This document shows, piece by piece, positions 1 through 7,139 of a DNA stretch of 9,316 nucleotides. Both the position numbers and the translations under genes were made by a program. The notes beneath the pieces are model-generated. The model saw nothing but the letters and a program-made list of their open reading frames with translations, had not been told where the DNA came from and ran no database searches. The stretch is from AR5 sp041497115 (GTDB taxonomy: Bacteria; Methylomirabilota; Methylomirabilia; Rokubacteriales; CSP1-6), in NCBI GenBank assembly GCA_041497115.1, contig JBGQFW010000141.1, forward strand, positions 1 to 9,316, read 5' to 3'. Every line of letters starts with the position of its first letter. Positions within the stretch are counted from its first letter, which is position 1.

Positions 1-2022
1 CCGATGGAGCTGATCCCCGACTTCATCGCGCGCAAGCACGGGCGGGCCCGGATCGCCTACGAGCATCCCGCCATGGAGACGTTCACGCGGGAGACGTACG
101 GGATCATGGTCTACCAGGAGCAGATCATGCAGATCGCCTCCGAGATGGCGGGGTTCACGATGGGGGAGGCGGACACCCTGCGCCGGGCCATGGGCAAGAA
201 GGACCGCGACCTCATGGCCCGCCAGCGCGAGAAGTTCGTGGCCGGCTGCAAGGAGCGCTCGACCGCCACCGCCAAGGCCGAGCGCGTCTGGGAGTTGATG
301 GAGAAGTTCGCCGGCTACGGGTTCAACAAGTGCCTCAGCGCCGACGCGATGATCGAGATGGCCGACGGCACCCGCAAGCCGATCACCGCGGTGCGCGACG
401 GCGACATCGTGCTGACCAAGGACGGGCCGTTCCCGGCGAAGCGGGTGCGCCCCAGCGGGGTGCGGGCGATCGGCCGGCTCACGCTCGCCAACGGCATGTC
501 GGTGCGGTGCACCCCCGATCACCCCCTCTTCACGCAGCGCGGCTGGGTGAACGCCGAGGATCTCGCCGACACCGACGTGGTGGCGGTGCTCGACGTCGTG
601 GCCACCGCCGACCTTCGCCTGGCGGCGCGCCGGCGGGCGGCGGCCGGGCTGCAGACGGCGGCCCTCGCCGAGGCGCCGCTCTGCTGGACCGCCCGCGTGA
701 CGTTCACGCCCGCCGGCGCCGAGCCGACCTACGACATCGAGGTGCCGGGGGCGCACAGCTTCATCGCCAACGGGATCGCCGTCCACAACTCCCACGCCGC
801 CGCGTACGCGCTGGTCGCGTACCAGACGGCGTACTTCAAGGCGAACTACCCGGTCGAGTTCATGGCCGCGCTGCTCACCTCGGAAATGGGCGACACCGAC
901 AAGATCGTGAAGTACATCGAGGAGTGCCGGGCGATGGGGTTGACGGTGCAGCCCCCCGACATCAACGTCTCCCAGGTGCGCTTCAGCGTGGCCGGCGACA
1001 CCATCCGCTTCGGCCTGGCCGCCATCAAGAACGTCGGCGAGGCGGCCATGGAGTCCATCCTCAAGACCCGCGCCGCCGACGGCGCCTTCAAGACGCTCGA
1101 GGACTTCTGCGCGCGGGTGGACCTGCGCCTGGTCAACCGGCGGGTGATCGAGAGCCTGATCAAGGCGGGGGCGTTCGACTCGCTCGGGCTCACCCGCGCC
1201 CACCTGCTCTCGACGTGCGACGTCGCGCTGGAGTCCGGCCAGCGCCAGCAGCGCGAGCGCGCCGAGGGGCAGGGGTCGTTCTTCGACCTGCTGCCGGGCG
1301 CGGCGCCGGCGGCGCGCCCGGTGGAGCCGGCGGCGGTCGCCCCCGAGTGGGACGACGACCAGCGGCTGGCCTACGAGAAGGAGGTCCTCGGCTTCTACAT
1401 CTCCGGCCACCCGCTCGCCCGCTTCGAGGGCGTGGCCGAGTCGCTCGGCGTCACCTCGTCGGCCGACCTCGCCAACCGCAGCCACGGCGCCCGGGTGACG
1501 CTGTTCGGCCACGTCGCCGCGCTCAAGGAGACCGCGACCAAGAGCGGCAACCGGATGGGCTTCCTCACGCTGGAGGACATGGCGGGCACGGTCGAGGTGA
1601 CGATCTTCCCCGAGCCGTTCAAGGCGGCGGCGCCGCTGCTGCGCTCGCGCGAGCCGGTGGTCGTGCGCGGCCGGGTGGACGACAGCGACAAGGGGCGCGT
1701 GGTGCTGGCCGAGGACGTCCGGCCGCTGGAGCAGTCGCTCGCCACGGGCGGCGGCCGCCCGCGCAGCGACGCCGAGCCGAGCGCGTGCCGCGTGCGCGTG
1801 CCCGGCGGCGACGATACGGGCGCCACGCTGGCCGCGCTGCGCCGCGTCTTCGACGCCCACGCCGGCACGGTGCCGGTCTTCCTGCACGTCGTGCTCCCCG
1901 GCCACGAGGTGGTCGTGCGCGCGCGCGGCGTCGCCGTCGACGCCAGCGCTACCTTCGTCGCGAAGATCGAGGAGCTGCTCGGCGCGGGCACCGCGACGAT
2001 CGACCATGCCGGACGCGCTTGA
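1..2022 (+). CDS. dnaE: DNA polymerase III subunit alpha, C-terminal part (5' end outside window), intein-containing
   Basis: Alpha is the replicative polymerase that copies the chromosome within the Pol III holoenzyme. The frame is open from base 1, so the gene starts upstream. By comparison with E. coli DnaE as I remember it, roughly the first 640 residues are missing, including the PHP domain and the catalytic aspartates. Numbering from the Met at base 4, the fragment has the fingers region with RKHG near 11-14, YGIMVYQEQIMQIA near 32-45 and RRAMGKK near 60-66. An intein follows (110-262), then SHAAAYALVAYQ (263-274), helix-hairpin-helix-like NRRVIESLIKAGAFD (378-392), a possible beta-clamp-binding QGSFF (423-427), an OB fold near 497-545, and a C-terminal tau-binding-like domain. 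The extein part is about 519 residues, as expected for this part of the family. Its stop overlaps the start of accA by 17 bp. Confidence 0.97.
   Translation, partial: PMELIPDFIARKHGRARIAYEHPAMETFTRETYGIMVYQEQIMQIASEMAGFTMGEADTLRRAMGKKDRDLMARQREKFVAGCKERSTATAKAERVWELMEKFAGYGFNKCLSADAMIEMADGTRKPITAVRDGDIVLTKDGPFPAKRVRPSGVRAIGRLTLANGMSVRCTPDHPLFTQRGWVNAEDLADTDVVAVLDVVATADLRLAARRRAAAGLQTAALAEAPLCWTARVTFTPAGAEPTYDIEVPGAHSFIANGIAVHNSHAAAYALVAYQTAYFKANYPVEFMAALLTSEMGDTDKIVKYIEECRAMGLTVQPPDINVSQVRFSVAGDTIRFGLAAIKNVGEAAMESILKTRAADGAFKTLEDFCARVDLRLVNRRVIESLIKAGAFDSLGLTRAHLLSTCDVALESGQRQQRERAEGQGSFFDLLPGAAPAARPVEPAAVAPEWDDDQRLAYEKEVLGFYISGHPLARFEGVAESLGVTSSADLANRSHGARVTLFGHVAALKETATKSGNRMGFLTLEDMAGTVEVTIFPEPFKAAAPLLRSREPVVVRGRVDDSDKGRVVLAEDVRPLEQSLATGGGRPRSDAEPSACRVRVPGGDDTGATLAALRRVFDAHAGTVPVFLHVVLPGHEVVVRARGVAVDASATFVAKIEELLGAGTATIDHAGRA
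331..789 (+). other. In-frame mini-intein within DnaE (no homing endonuclease)
   Basis: This protein-splicing element is translated as part of DnaE and should excise itself. It is 153 residues long and splits the conserved motif into GYGFNK and SHAAAYA. Numbered from the intein's first residue, block A begins with Cys1 (CLSADAMIEMADG), block B contains T61-P-D-H64, block F is YDIEVPGAHSFIA (134-146), and block G is NGIAVHN, ending in His152-Asn153. The +1 extein residue is Ser. All residues needed for splicing are present: the Cys1 nucleophile, TxxH, the His-Asn end and the Ser+1 nucleophile. The span between blocks B and F is about 65 residues, too short for a LAGLIDADG endonuclease, so it is a contiguous mini-intein. 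Its base composition resembles that of the extein, which suggests long residence. Removing it restores a continuous alpha-subunit sequence. Confidence 0.96.
1267..1274 (+). other. KOPS-like FtsK loading motif GGGCAGGG
   Basis: Matches the E. coli FtsK-orienting consensus GGGNAGGG, read rightward toward the dif-like site at 9152-9179. It lies inside dnaE. Such 8-mers occur by chance in GC-rich DNA, so it counts only together with the other two. Confidence 0.3.
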
Positions 2023-2974
2023 CTTCGAGCAGCCGCTCCTCGAGCTGGAGACGCGGATCGCCGCGCTCCAGGCGGGCGACGACCCGGGCCGGGTCCACGA
2101 GGAGATCGCCCGGCTCGAAGAGCGGCTGGCCCGCCTCCGGCAGCGCACCTACGCGAACCTGACCCCCTGGCAGCGCACGCTGCTCGCCCGCCATCCCCGG
2201 CGGCCGTACACGCGCGACTGGTGCCGGCTGCTGTTCGACGATTTCCTCGAGCTCCACGGCGACCGCCTCTTCGGCGACGACGCGGCAATCGTGGGCGGGC
2301 TGGCCCGGTTCGAGGGGCGCTCGGTCGTGGTCATCGGCCACCAGAAGGGGCGCGACACCCGCGAGAAGATCGCCCGCAACTTCGGCATGCCGCACCCCGA
2401 GGGGTACCGCAAGGCCCAGCGGCTGTTCGAGCTCGCCGCGCGGTTCGCCAAGCCGGTGGTGACGTTCATCGACACCCCGGGTGCGTACCCGGGCATCGGC
2501 GCCGAGGAGCGCGGGCAGGCGGAGGCGATCGCGCGCAACCTCAAGCTCATGGCCGGGCTGCCCACGCCGATCGTCGCGGTGATCACCGGCGAGGGGGGCA
2601 GCGGCGGCGCGCTCGCGATCGGGATGGGCAACCGCGTCCTGATGCTCGAGTACGCGGTCTACTCGGTGATCTCGCCCGAAGGATGCGCGGCGATCCTGTG
2701 GGGCGACGCCGGCAAGGCGCCCGAGGCTGCCGAGGCGATGAAGACGACCGCGCCCGAGCTCCTGCGCCTCGGCGTGGTGGACGGGATCGTCCCCGAGCCC
2801 GTCGGCGGCGCCCATCGCGACTGGGACGCGGCGGCCGCCCACCTGCGCGGCGCGCTGCGCGAGGAGCTGGCGGCGCTCGCCGGCCGCTCGGCGGACGCGC
2901 TGGTGACCGAGCGCTACGAGAAGTTCCGCCGCATCGGCGCCTTCGAGGAGACGGCCACGCCCGCCCGGGGCTGA
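2006..2974 (+). CDS. accA: Acetyl-CoA carboxylase carboxyltransferase subunit alpha
   Basis: With AccD, AccA forms the carboxyltransferase that moves CO2 from biotin on BCCP to acetyl-CoA, giving malonyl-CoA, the first committed step of fatty-acid synthesis in the cytosol. The 322-residue length is close to E. coli AccA (319 as I recall). The N-terminus LDFEQPLLELETRIAAL is typical and supports this ATG. Residues 26-50 form a charged, probably helical linker. The crotonase-like core has RPYTRDW (66-72), LHGDRLFGDD (83-92), GHQKGRDT (111-118), FIDTPGAYPG (154-163), the glycine-rich GEGGSGGALAIG (195-206) and SPEGCAAILW (223-232). The start lies inside the end of dnaE and has no clear Shine-Dalgarno sequence, so coupling to dnaE is likely. 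No biotin-attachment or AccD gene is nearby. Confidence 0.97.
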   Translation: MPDALDFEQPLLELETRIAALQAGDDPGRVHEEIARLEERLARLRQRTYANLTPWQRTLLARHPRRPYTRDWCRLLFDDFLELHGDRLFGDDAAIVGGLARFEGRSVVVIGHQKGRDTREKIARNFGMPHPEGYRKAQRLFELAARFAKPVVTFIDTPGAYPGIGAEERGQAEAIARNLKLMAGLPTPIVAVITGEGGSGGALAIGMGNRVLMLEYAVYSVISPEGCAAILWGDAGKAPEAAEAMKTTAPELLRLGVVDGIVPEPVGGAHRDWDAAAAHLRGALREELAALAGRSADALVTERYEKFRRIGAFEETATPARG

Positions 2975-2997
2975 CCGTCTAGCGGGCCAGCAGCCCC
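2967..2997. terminator. Inverted repeat spanning the convergent accA / SorC-regulator stop codons
   Basis: GGGGCTG at 2967-2973 and CAGCCCC at 2991-2997 are perfect 7-bp inverted arms around a 17-nt loop that holds the minus-strand stop codon; the accA stop begins within the left arm. A stem-loop could act in both directions between these tail-to-tail genes. Neither side has a T-run, so it is not a canonical intrinsic terminator, and GC-rich DNA yields such repeats by chance. Confidence 0.3.
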
Positions 2998-3989
2998 CGC
3001 GCGCAGTCCTCGTCGGTCACGAGGACGTTGACGAACCGGCCGCGCAGCGCGCCGCGCACGGCGGCCACCTTGGCGCGGCCGCCCGCCACCGCCATCACCC
3101 AGCGATCGTCGCGGCGGGCCAGCGCCCGCAGGCGGTCACCCTCCACGCTGAGCACGCGGTGCATGAGGGCGCGCAGCTCGGTGCGGTCCACGATGCGGCC
3201 GTCGGCGTCGAACGGCTGGTAGTTGATCTCGCCGACGACGCCGAGCTGGCGCAGCCGCTTGACGCTGACCCCGTAGGACTCGGCGAGCGAGCAGAAGCCG
3301 GGCGTGTCCTCCGCGATGAGGCCGATCCCGGTGAGCGCGATGTCCACCGTCTGGGCCGCCTCGAAGATCGAGCGGATCTCCGGATCGCGCAGCAGCCGCC
3401 GCCGCTCGCGCTCGATCTCGCGCAGCGAGAGGAGGTGCTGCACCGGCAGCGCGTAGGCGCGGACGTGCGGGCGGTACTTGGCGGCCATCATGCCGACCAG
3501 CGTGTTGGGGAACAGGTCCACCAGCTTGAGCGTGCTCTCGCCGGAGAGGGGATAGAGGGAGAAGTCGCGGAACCTCCGCTCACGCAGGGCCCGGATCGTC
3601 TGGTAGAGGGTGAACCCGCACGACAGGCCGATCCGCATGCCGTTGCGGGCGATTTTCTCGAAGTGGGCGGCGGCGGCCGCGCCCAGCTCGGCCTTGACGT
3701 CGCCGCGCCCCCCCGCCACGATCACCACCGCCTCGCGCAGCCCGTACGCCTGCGCCAGCGCGGTCTCGAGCGCCTCGGTGCGCGGCAGGTCGAGCTCGAC
3801 GCGCACGAACCCCTCGTCGAAGGCGCGCTTGAGCAGCCGCGAGACGGTAGCGGCCGACACGCCGAGCGCGGTGGCGATGTCCTTCTGGCTGCGCCGCTGG
3901 CGGTAGTACAGCTCCAGGCACTGCACCATCAGCCGCAGCTCGCGCGAGGTCGGGTGAGATTTCCCCATGGCCGCCGACACCGCGAACAT
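2979..3989 (-). CDS. SorC/DeoR-type sugar-binding transcriptional regulator
   Basis: A 336-residue one-component repressor or activator of the SorC family, whose C-terminal domain binds phosphorylated sugars or related metabolites. The N-terminal helix-turn-helix spans about 34-55 (SQKDIATALGVSAATVSRLLKRA). The effector domain shows the family landmarks GLSCGFTLYQTIRAL (121-135), a central region around PNTLVGMMAAKYRP (161-174), TGIGLI (220-225), GVVGEINYQPFDADG (250-264) and the C-terminal NVLVTDEDCARGLL (321-334). The ATG at 3989 is preceded by AGGAG only 3 nt upstream. An alternative ATG at 3968 (MGKSHPTS) lacks a good site. The gene is convergent with accA and divergent from miaB. No sugar-uptake or catabolic gene lies next to it, so its target is unknown. 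It may regulate itself or the divergent promoter. Confidence 0.92.
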   Translation of the reverse strand: MFAVSAAMGKSHPTSRELRLMVQCLELYYRQRRSQKDIATALGVSAATVSRLLKRAFDEGFVRVELDLPRTEALETALAQAYGLREAVVIVAGGRGDVKAELGAAAAAHFEKIARNGMRIGLSCGFTLYQTIRALRERRFRDFSLYPLSGESTLKLVDLFPNTLVGMMAAKYRPHVRAYALPVQHLLSLREIERERRRLLRDPEIRSIFEAAQTVDIALTGIGLIAEDTPGFCSLAESYGVSVKRLRQLGVVGEINYQPFDADGRIVDRTELRALMHRVLSVEGDRLRALARRDDRWVMAVAGGRAKVAAVRGALRGRFVNVLVTDEDCARGLLAR

Positions 3990-4058
3990 CTTCTCCTACC
4001 CGCCGGACGTCTTCAGCAAGAATCCCGGCCGGGGACGGCGCGTCGACCGGCACGGTCA

Positions 4059-4094
4059 CGTTGACTTACGTAGACGTGGATGCTACGGTCAACG
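4059..4094. promoter_or_regulatory. Inverted repeat in the divergent promoter region (possible operator)
   Basis: CGTTGAC at 4059-4065 and GTCAACG at 4088-4094 are perfect 7-bp inverted arms separated by 22 nt. The left arm holds the plus-strand -35 hexamer and the right arm overlaps a minus-strand TTGACC. The arms lie between a SorC-family regulator gene and miaB, so they could be an operator, or simply the -35 boxes of two back-to-back promoters. Binding by the neighbouring regulator is inferred only from position. Confidence 0.4.
4061..4089 (+). promoter_or_regulatory. Sigma70-type promoter for the miaB operon
   Basis: The -35 element TTGACT (4061-4066, 5/6 to consensus) is followed by an exact 17-bp spacer and the -10 element TACGGT (4084-4089). 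The -10 keeps the key T1, A2 and T6 and is preceded by TGC, giving an extended -10. Transcription would start near 4096, leaving a 5' UTR of about 30 nt before the miaB ATG at 4127. Confidence 0.6.
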
Positions 4095-4126
4095 CACCGT
4101 CGCATAAGGGATTTTCACAGACACGC

Positions 4127-5467
4127 ATGGCCAAGCTGCATCTCATCACGTACGGCTGCCAGATGAACGAGTACGACTCCGAGCGGGTCGCCGGCCTGCT
4201 GCGGGAGCGTGACTACGAGCTCACCGCCGACGAGGCGGACGCCGACGTGATCCTGCTCAACACCTGCGCGATCCGCGAGAAGGCCGAGGAGAAGGTCTTC
4301 TCCAAGCTGGGCGAGCTCAAGCGCCTCAAGGCCCGCCGTCCCGGCGTGGTCATCGGCGTCATGGGCTGCATGGCCCAGCTGCAGCAGGAGGCGGTGCTGC
4401 GCCGGGCGCCGGTGGTGGATCTCGTCTTCGGGTCGCCGGCGATCGCGCGCGTGGGCGAGCTGGTCGAGCGCGCGCGCCGCGAGCGGCGGCCGGTGCTCGA
4501 CACCGCCGAGGCGCCGCTGGTGAAGCTCACCGCCAAGCCGGCGGGCGGCGACCGGCTCAAGGCGTTCGTCACGGTGATGGAGGGGTGCGAGAAGCACTGC
4601 ACCTTCTGCGTGGTGCCCCGCACGCGCGGGCGCGAGCGCAGCCACCCGCCGGAGACGATCCTGGCCGAGATCGAGGGGCTCGTGGCGGAGGGGTGCCGCG
4701 AGGTCACGCTGCTCGGCCAGACGGTGAACGCCTACGGCCGCGACCTGACACCGCCCACCGACCTGGCCGAGCTGTTCCGCCGCGTGAACGACGTGGCCGG
4801 GCTGGAGCGGATCCGCTTCACCACCTCGAACCCCTACAACCTCACGCCGCGGCTCATCCGCGCCATGCGCGAGGTGGACAAGGTGTGCGAGTGGTTCCAT
4901 CTGCCGCTGCAGTCGGGCTCCAACCGTGTGCTCGAGCGGATGAACCGCGGCTACACGCGCGAGCGGTACCTCGAGCTGGTGGACGCCCTGCGCGACGCCG
5001 AGCCCGCGCTGGCGCTCTCGACCGACGTCATCGTCGGCTTCCCCGGCGAGACCGACGCCGACTTCGAGGACACCATCGCGACGGTCGAGCGCGTCGGCTA
5101 CGACAACGTCTTCGTCTTCCGCTACTCGCGCCGCCCCGGCACCCCGGCCGCCGAGATGCCGGAGCAGATCGCCGAGGACGTGAAGGCCGCCCGCAACAGC
5201 CGCCTGCTCGAGGTGGTCCAGCGGGTGACCGCCGCGCGCAGCCGGCTTCTGCTCGGGCGTACCATGGAGGTCCTGGTGGACGGGACGTCCCGGAAGAGCC
5301 CGGGCGAGCTCGCCGGGCGCACGCGCTGCAACCGGGTCGTGAACTTCGACGGGCAGGGGCGGGCGGCCATCGGCGCCATCGTCCACGTCCGCGTGACGGA
5401 CGTGCTGCCCCACAGCCTGCGTGGCGCGCTGGCGACGCCGGAGGAGGCCGTATGCTGGTCGAAATGA
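4127..5467 (+). CDS. miaB: tRNA-2-methylthio-N6-dimethylallyladenosine synthase (MiaB)
   Basis: A radical-SAM methylthiotransferase that adds a methylthio group to i6A37 in tRNAs reading UNN codons. It is 446 residues from the ATG at 4127, where the typical N-terminus KLHLITYGCQMNEYDS begins. The frame is open upstream to a TTG at 4061, but that TTG is the promoter's -35 box, so I reject it. The N-terminal MTTase domain has the cluster ligands Cys11 (YGCQMN), Cys47 (NTCAIREKAEEKV) and Cys81 (GCMAQ). The radical-SAM CxxxCxxC is Cys154-Cys158-Cys161 (EGCEKHCTFCVVPRTRGRE). HLPLQSGSNRVLERMNRGYT (258-277) and DVIVGFPGETDADF (300-313) follow, then a TRAM domain near 374-433. The motif usually read TSHP is TSNP here (233-236). 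No Shine-Dalgarno sequence lies at normal spacing; AAGGG is 16 nt upstream. The 3' end overlaps the next gene by 16 bp. Confidence 0.97.
   Translation: MAKLHLITYGCQMNEYDSERVAGLLRERDYELTADEADADVILLNTCAIREKAEEKVFSKLGELKRLKARRPGVVIGVMGCMAQLQQEAVLRRAPVVDLVFGSPAIARVGELVERARRERRPVLDTAEAPLVKLTAKPAGGDRLKAFVTVMEGCEKHCTFCVVPRTRGRERSHPPETILAEIEGLVAEGCREVTLLGQTVNAYGRDLTPPTDLAELFRRVNDVAGLERIRFTTSNPYNLTPRLIRAMREVDKVCEWFHLPLQSGSNRVLERMNRGYTRERYLELVDALRDAEPALALSTDVIVGFPGETDADFEDTIATVERVGYDNVFVFRYSRRPGTPAAEMPEQIAEDVKAARNSRLLEVVQRVTAARSRLLLGRTMEVLVDGTSRKSPGELAGRTRCNRVVNFDGQGRAAIGAIVHVRVTDVLPHSLRGALATPEEAVCWSK
5351..5358 (+). other. KOPS-like FtsK loading motif GGGCAGGG
   Basis: Second GGGNAGGG match on the plus strand, within the miaB TRAM-domain coding region and pointing toward the dif-like site. 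Confidence 0.3.
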
Positions 5468-5955
5468 AGGTTCGCGGGCTGGCCCTCGACCCGGTCTCCA
5501 ACATGCCGATCATCATCCTGCGAGACGACGAGGACAAGCGCTCGCTGCCCATCTGGGTCGGCATCTTCGAGGCCAACGCGATCGCGCTGGAGCTGGAGAA
5601 GATTCCCACGCCGCGGCCGATGACCCACGACCTCCTCAAGAGCGTGCTGGAGTCCGTCGACGCGCAGGTGACCCGCGTGGTGGTGACCGACCTGCGCGAG
5701 AACACCTTCTACGCCGTCCTGCACCTCAAGCTCGGCACCGCCGAGCACACGGTGGACTCCCGCCCGTCGGACGCCATCGCGCTGGCCCTGCGGGTGGCGG
5801 CGCCGATCTACGTGGACGAGGCGGTCTTCCCCAAGGCCGGCAAGATGGAAGTCAGCAAGGAAGGCGAGCCGGTGAAGGCCGACGACCCGGAGCAGCTGCG
5901 CGAGTGGCTGCAGAACATCAAGCCGGAGGATTTCGAGAAGTTCAACAAGGCCTGA
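5452..5955 (+). CDS. Bifunctional nuclease family protein (DUF151/BFN domain)
   Basis: A 167-residue protein matching the DUF151/bifunctional nuclease family. Plant members have been reported to have RNase and DNase activity; the role of bacterial ones is poorly defined. Visible family motifs are MKVRGLALDPVSNMPIIIL (5-23), LPIWVGIFEANAIALELE (32-49), RPMTHDLLKSVLE (55-67), ENTFYAVLHL (83-92) and DSRPSDAIALALRVAAPIYV (102-121). The acidic tail ends WLQNIKPEDFEKF (152-164). The ATG at 5452 follows GGAGGAGG (5440-5447) at good spacing. It lies inside the last codons of miaB, so the two are likely co-translated. A second ATG at 5464 (MKVRG) would also fit. Pairing with miaB suggests an RNA-linked role, but that is inference. 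It has no signal peptide or membrane segment. Confidence 0.9.
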   Translation: MLVEMKVRGLALDPVSNMPIIILRDDEDKRSLPIWVGIFEANAIALELEKIPTPRPMTHDLLKSVLESVDAQVTRVVVTDLRENTFYAVLHLKLGTAEHTVDSRPSDAIALALRVAAPIYVDEAVFPKAGKMEVSKEGEPVKADDPEQLREWLQNIKPEDFEKFNKA

Positions 5956-5972
5956 GCGAGGGCCCGCCGCGG

Positions 5973-7139
5973 TTGCGCATCGGGCTGTTCACCAACAACT
6001 ACCTGCCGTTCTGCGGCGGGGTCACGATCTCGGTCGAGACGCTCCGGCAGGGGCTGGAGGCGCGCGGCCACGAGGTCTGGATCCTGGCGCCGCGCTTTCC
6101 CGGCGCCGACGACGTCGGCCCCCGCGTCATCCGCTTTCCCTCGGTGCCGGCGGCGACGTATCCGGAGTTCGCGTTGGCAATCCCGTGGGCGCCGCGCCTG
6201 GCGCGCCGCATCCGCGCGCTGGACCTCGACGTCTTCCACGCGCACCATCCGTTCCTGCTCGGGCCGGCGGCGCGGCGGCTCGCCCGGCGGGCGGGCCGCC
6301 CGCTCGTCTTCACCTATCACACCCGGTACGAGAAGTACGCGCACTACGTGCCGCTGACGCGCTCGCTCGTGGAGGCCGCCGCGCTGGGCCTCAGCACGCG
6401 CTTCGCGGCCAGCGCCGACGCCGTCGTCGCGCCCTCGGCCGTCATCCGCGACCAGCTGCGCGCGCGCGGCGTGACCTCGCCGATCAGCGTGGTGCCGACC
6501 GGCGTGGATCTCACGGTCTTCCGTCCCGGCCCGCGGCGGGCGGCGCGGCAGGCCCTCGGGCTGGCCGCCGGCGAGCCGCTCGTGCTCTACGTCGGCCGCC
6601 TCGACCGCGAGAAGAGCGTGGACCGCGTGCTGCTCGCCTTCGAGCGCATCGCCGGCACGCTCCCGGGCGCGCGGCTGTGGCTGGTGGGGCAGGGCAAGGA
6701 GCGCGAGCCGCTGCAGCGGCTGGCCGGCCGCCTGGCCGCCGGCGACCGGGTGTACTTCGCGGGCGTGCGCGACCACGACCGGCTGGCCGTCTGGTACCAG
6801 GCCGCCGATCTCTTCCTGTTCGCGTCGGAGACCGAGACGCAGGGGCTGGTGCTGGCGGAGGCCGCCGCCTGCGGGCTGCCCGCGGTCGCGGCGGCCGCGC
6901 CCGGCTGCGACGAGGTCGTGCGTGACGGCGACACCGGCATCCTCACCAAGGGCGACCCGGCCGCCCTGGCCGAGGCCGCCATCGGCCTGCTGCTCGACGG
7001 CGAGCGGCGGGCGGCGATGGGGGCGCGGGCCCGCCAGGTCGCCGAGGCGGAGTTCGACGTGGACCGCCAGATCACGCGCACGCTGGACGTGTACGCCGCG
7101 GCCCAGGCGCGCGTGGCGGCGGCCGCCCGGCGCGCATGA
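5973..7139 (+). CDS. GT4-family glycosyltransferase, similar to diacylglycerol glucosyltransferases
   Basis: A 388-residue GT-B enzyme of family GT4, which transfers a sugar from a nucleotide-sugar donor. The TTG at 5973 is the start because it directly precedes RIGLFTNNYLPFCGGV, the expected first beta strand and glycine loop. GAGGG at 5958-5962 lies 10 nt upstream, and no ATG or GTG fits better. HAHHPFLLG (89-97) and FTYHTRYEKYAHYVPL (113-128) resemble monoglucosyl-diacylglycerol synthases, suggesting a lipid acceptor at the inner membrane face. VVPTGVDLTVFRPG (173-186) and LYVGRLDREKSVDRVL (205-220) are donor-domain landmarks. The EX7E pair is E288/E296 (SETETQGLVLAEA). There is no signal peptide or membrane segment; basic patches such as RLARRAGRP (102-110) could help membrane attachment. 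The acceptor and sugar are not certain. The stop overlaps the next ATG (ATGA). Confidence 0.9.
   Translation: MRIGLFTNNYLPFCGGVTISVETLRQGLEARGHEVWILAPRFPGADDVGPRVIRFPSVPAATYPEFALAIPWAPRLARRIRALDLDVFHAHHPFLLGPAARRLARRAGRPLVFTYHTRYEKYAHYVPLTRSLVEAAALGLSTRFAASADAVVAPSAVIRDQLRARGVTSPISVVPTGVDLTVFRPGPRRAARQALGLAAGEPLVLYVGRLDREKSVDRVLLAFERIAGTLPGARLWLVGQGKEREPLQRLAGRLAAGDRVYFAGVRDHDRLAVWYQAADLFLFASETETQGLVLAEAAACGLPAVAAAAPGCDEVVRDGDTGILTKGDPAALAEAAIGLLLDGERRAAMGARARQVAEAEFDVDRQITRTLDVYAAAQARVAAAARRA
6687..6694 (+). other. KOPS-like FtsK loading motif GGGCAGGG
   Basis: Third GGGNAGGG match on the plus strand, within the glycosyltransferase gene, about 2.5 kb from the dif-like site and pointing toward it. 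I found no match on the minus strand. Confidence 0.3.

Noticed and set aside
330..2162. A long second plus-strand frame over dnaE
   Set aside because: Its Arg/Gly/Ala-rich translation looks like a frame-shifted shadow of dnaE; it has no motif and no ribosome site.
3990..4093. A defined minus-strand promoter for the SorC regulator
   Set aside because: TTGACC (4092-4087 on the minus strand) is a good -35, but the best -10 options (GTAAGT or TAAGTC) are weak, so I did not list a separate promoter.
4115..5413. A 432-codon open frame on the minus strand opposite miaB
   Set aside because: Its translation has no recognisable domain and is rich in His, Leu and Ala as expected of an antisense shadow; miaB on the plus strand has complete motifs.
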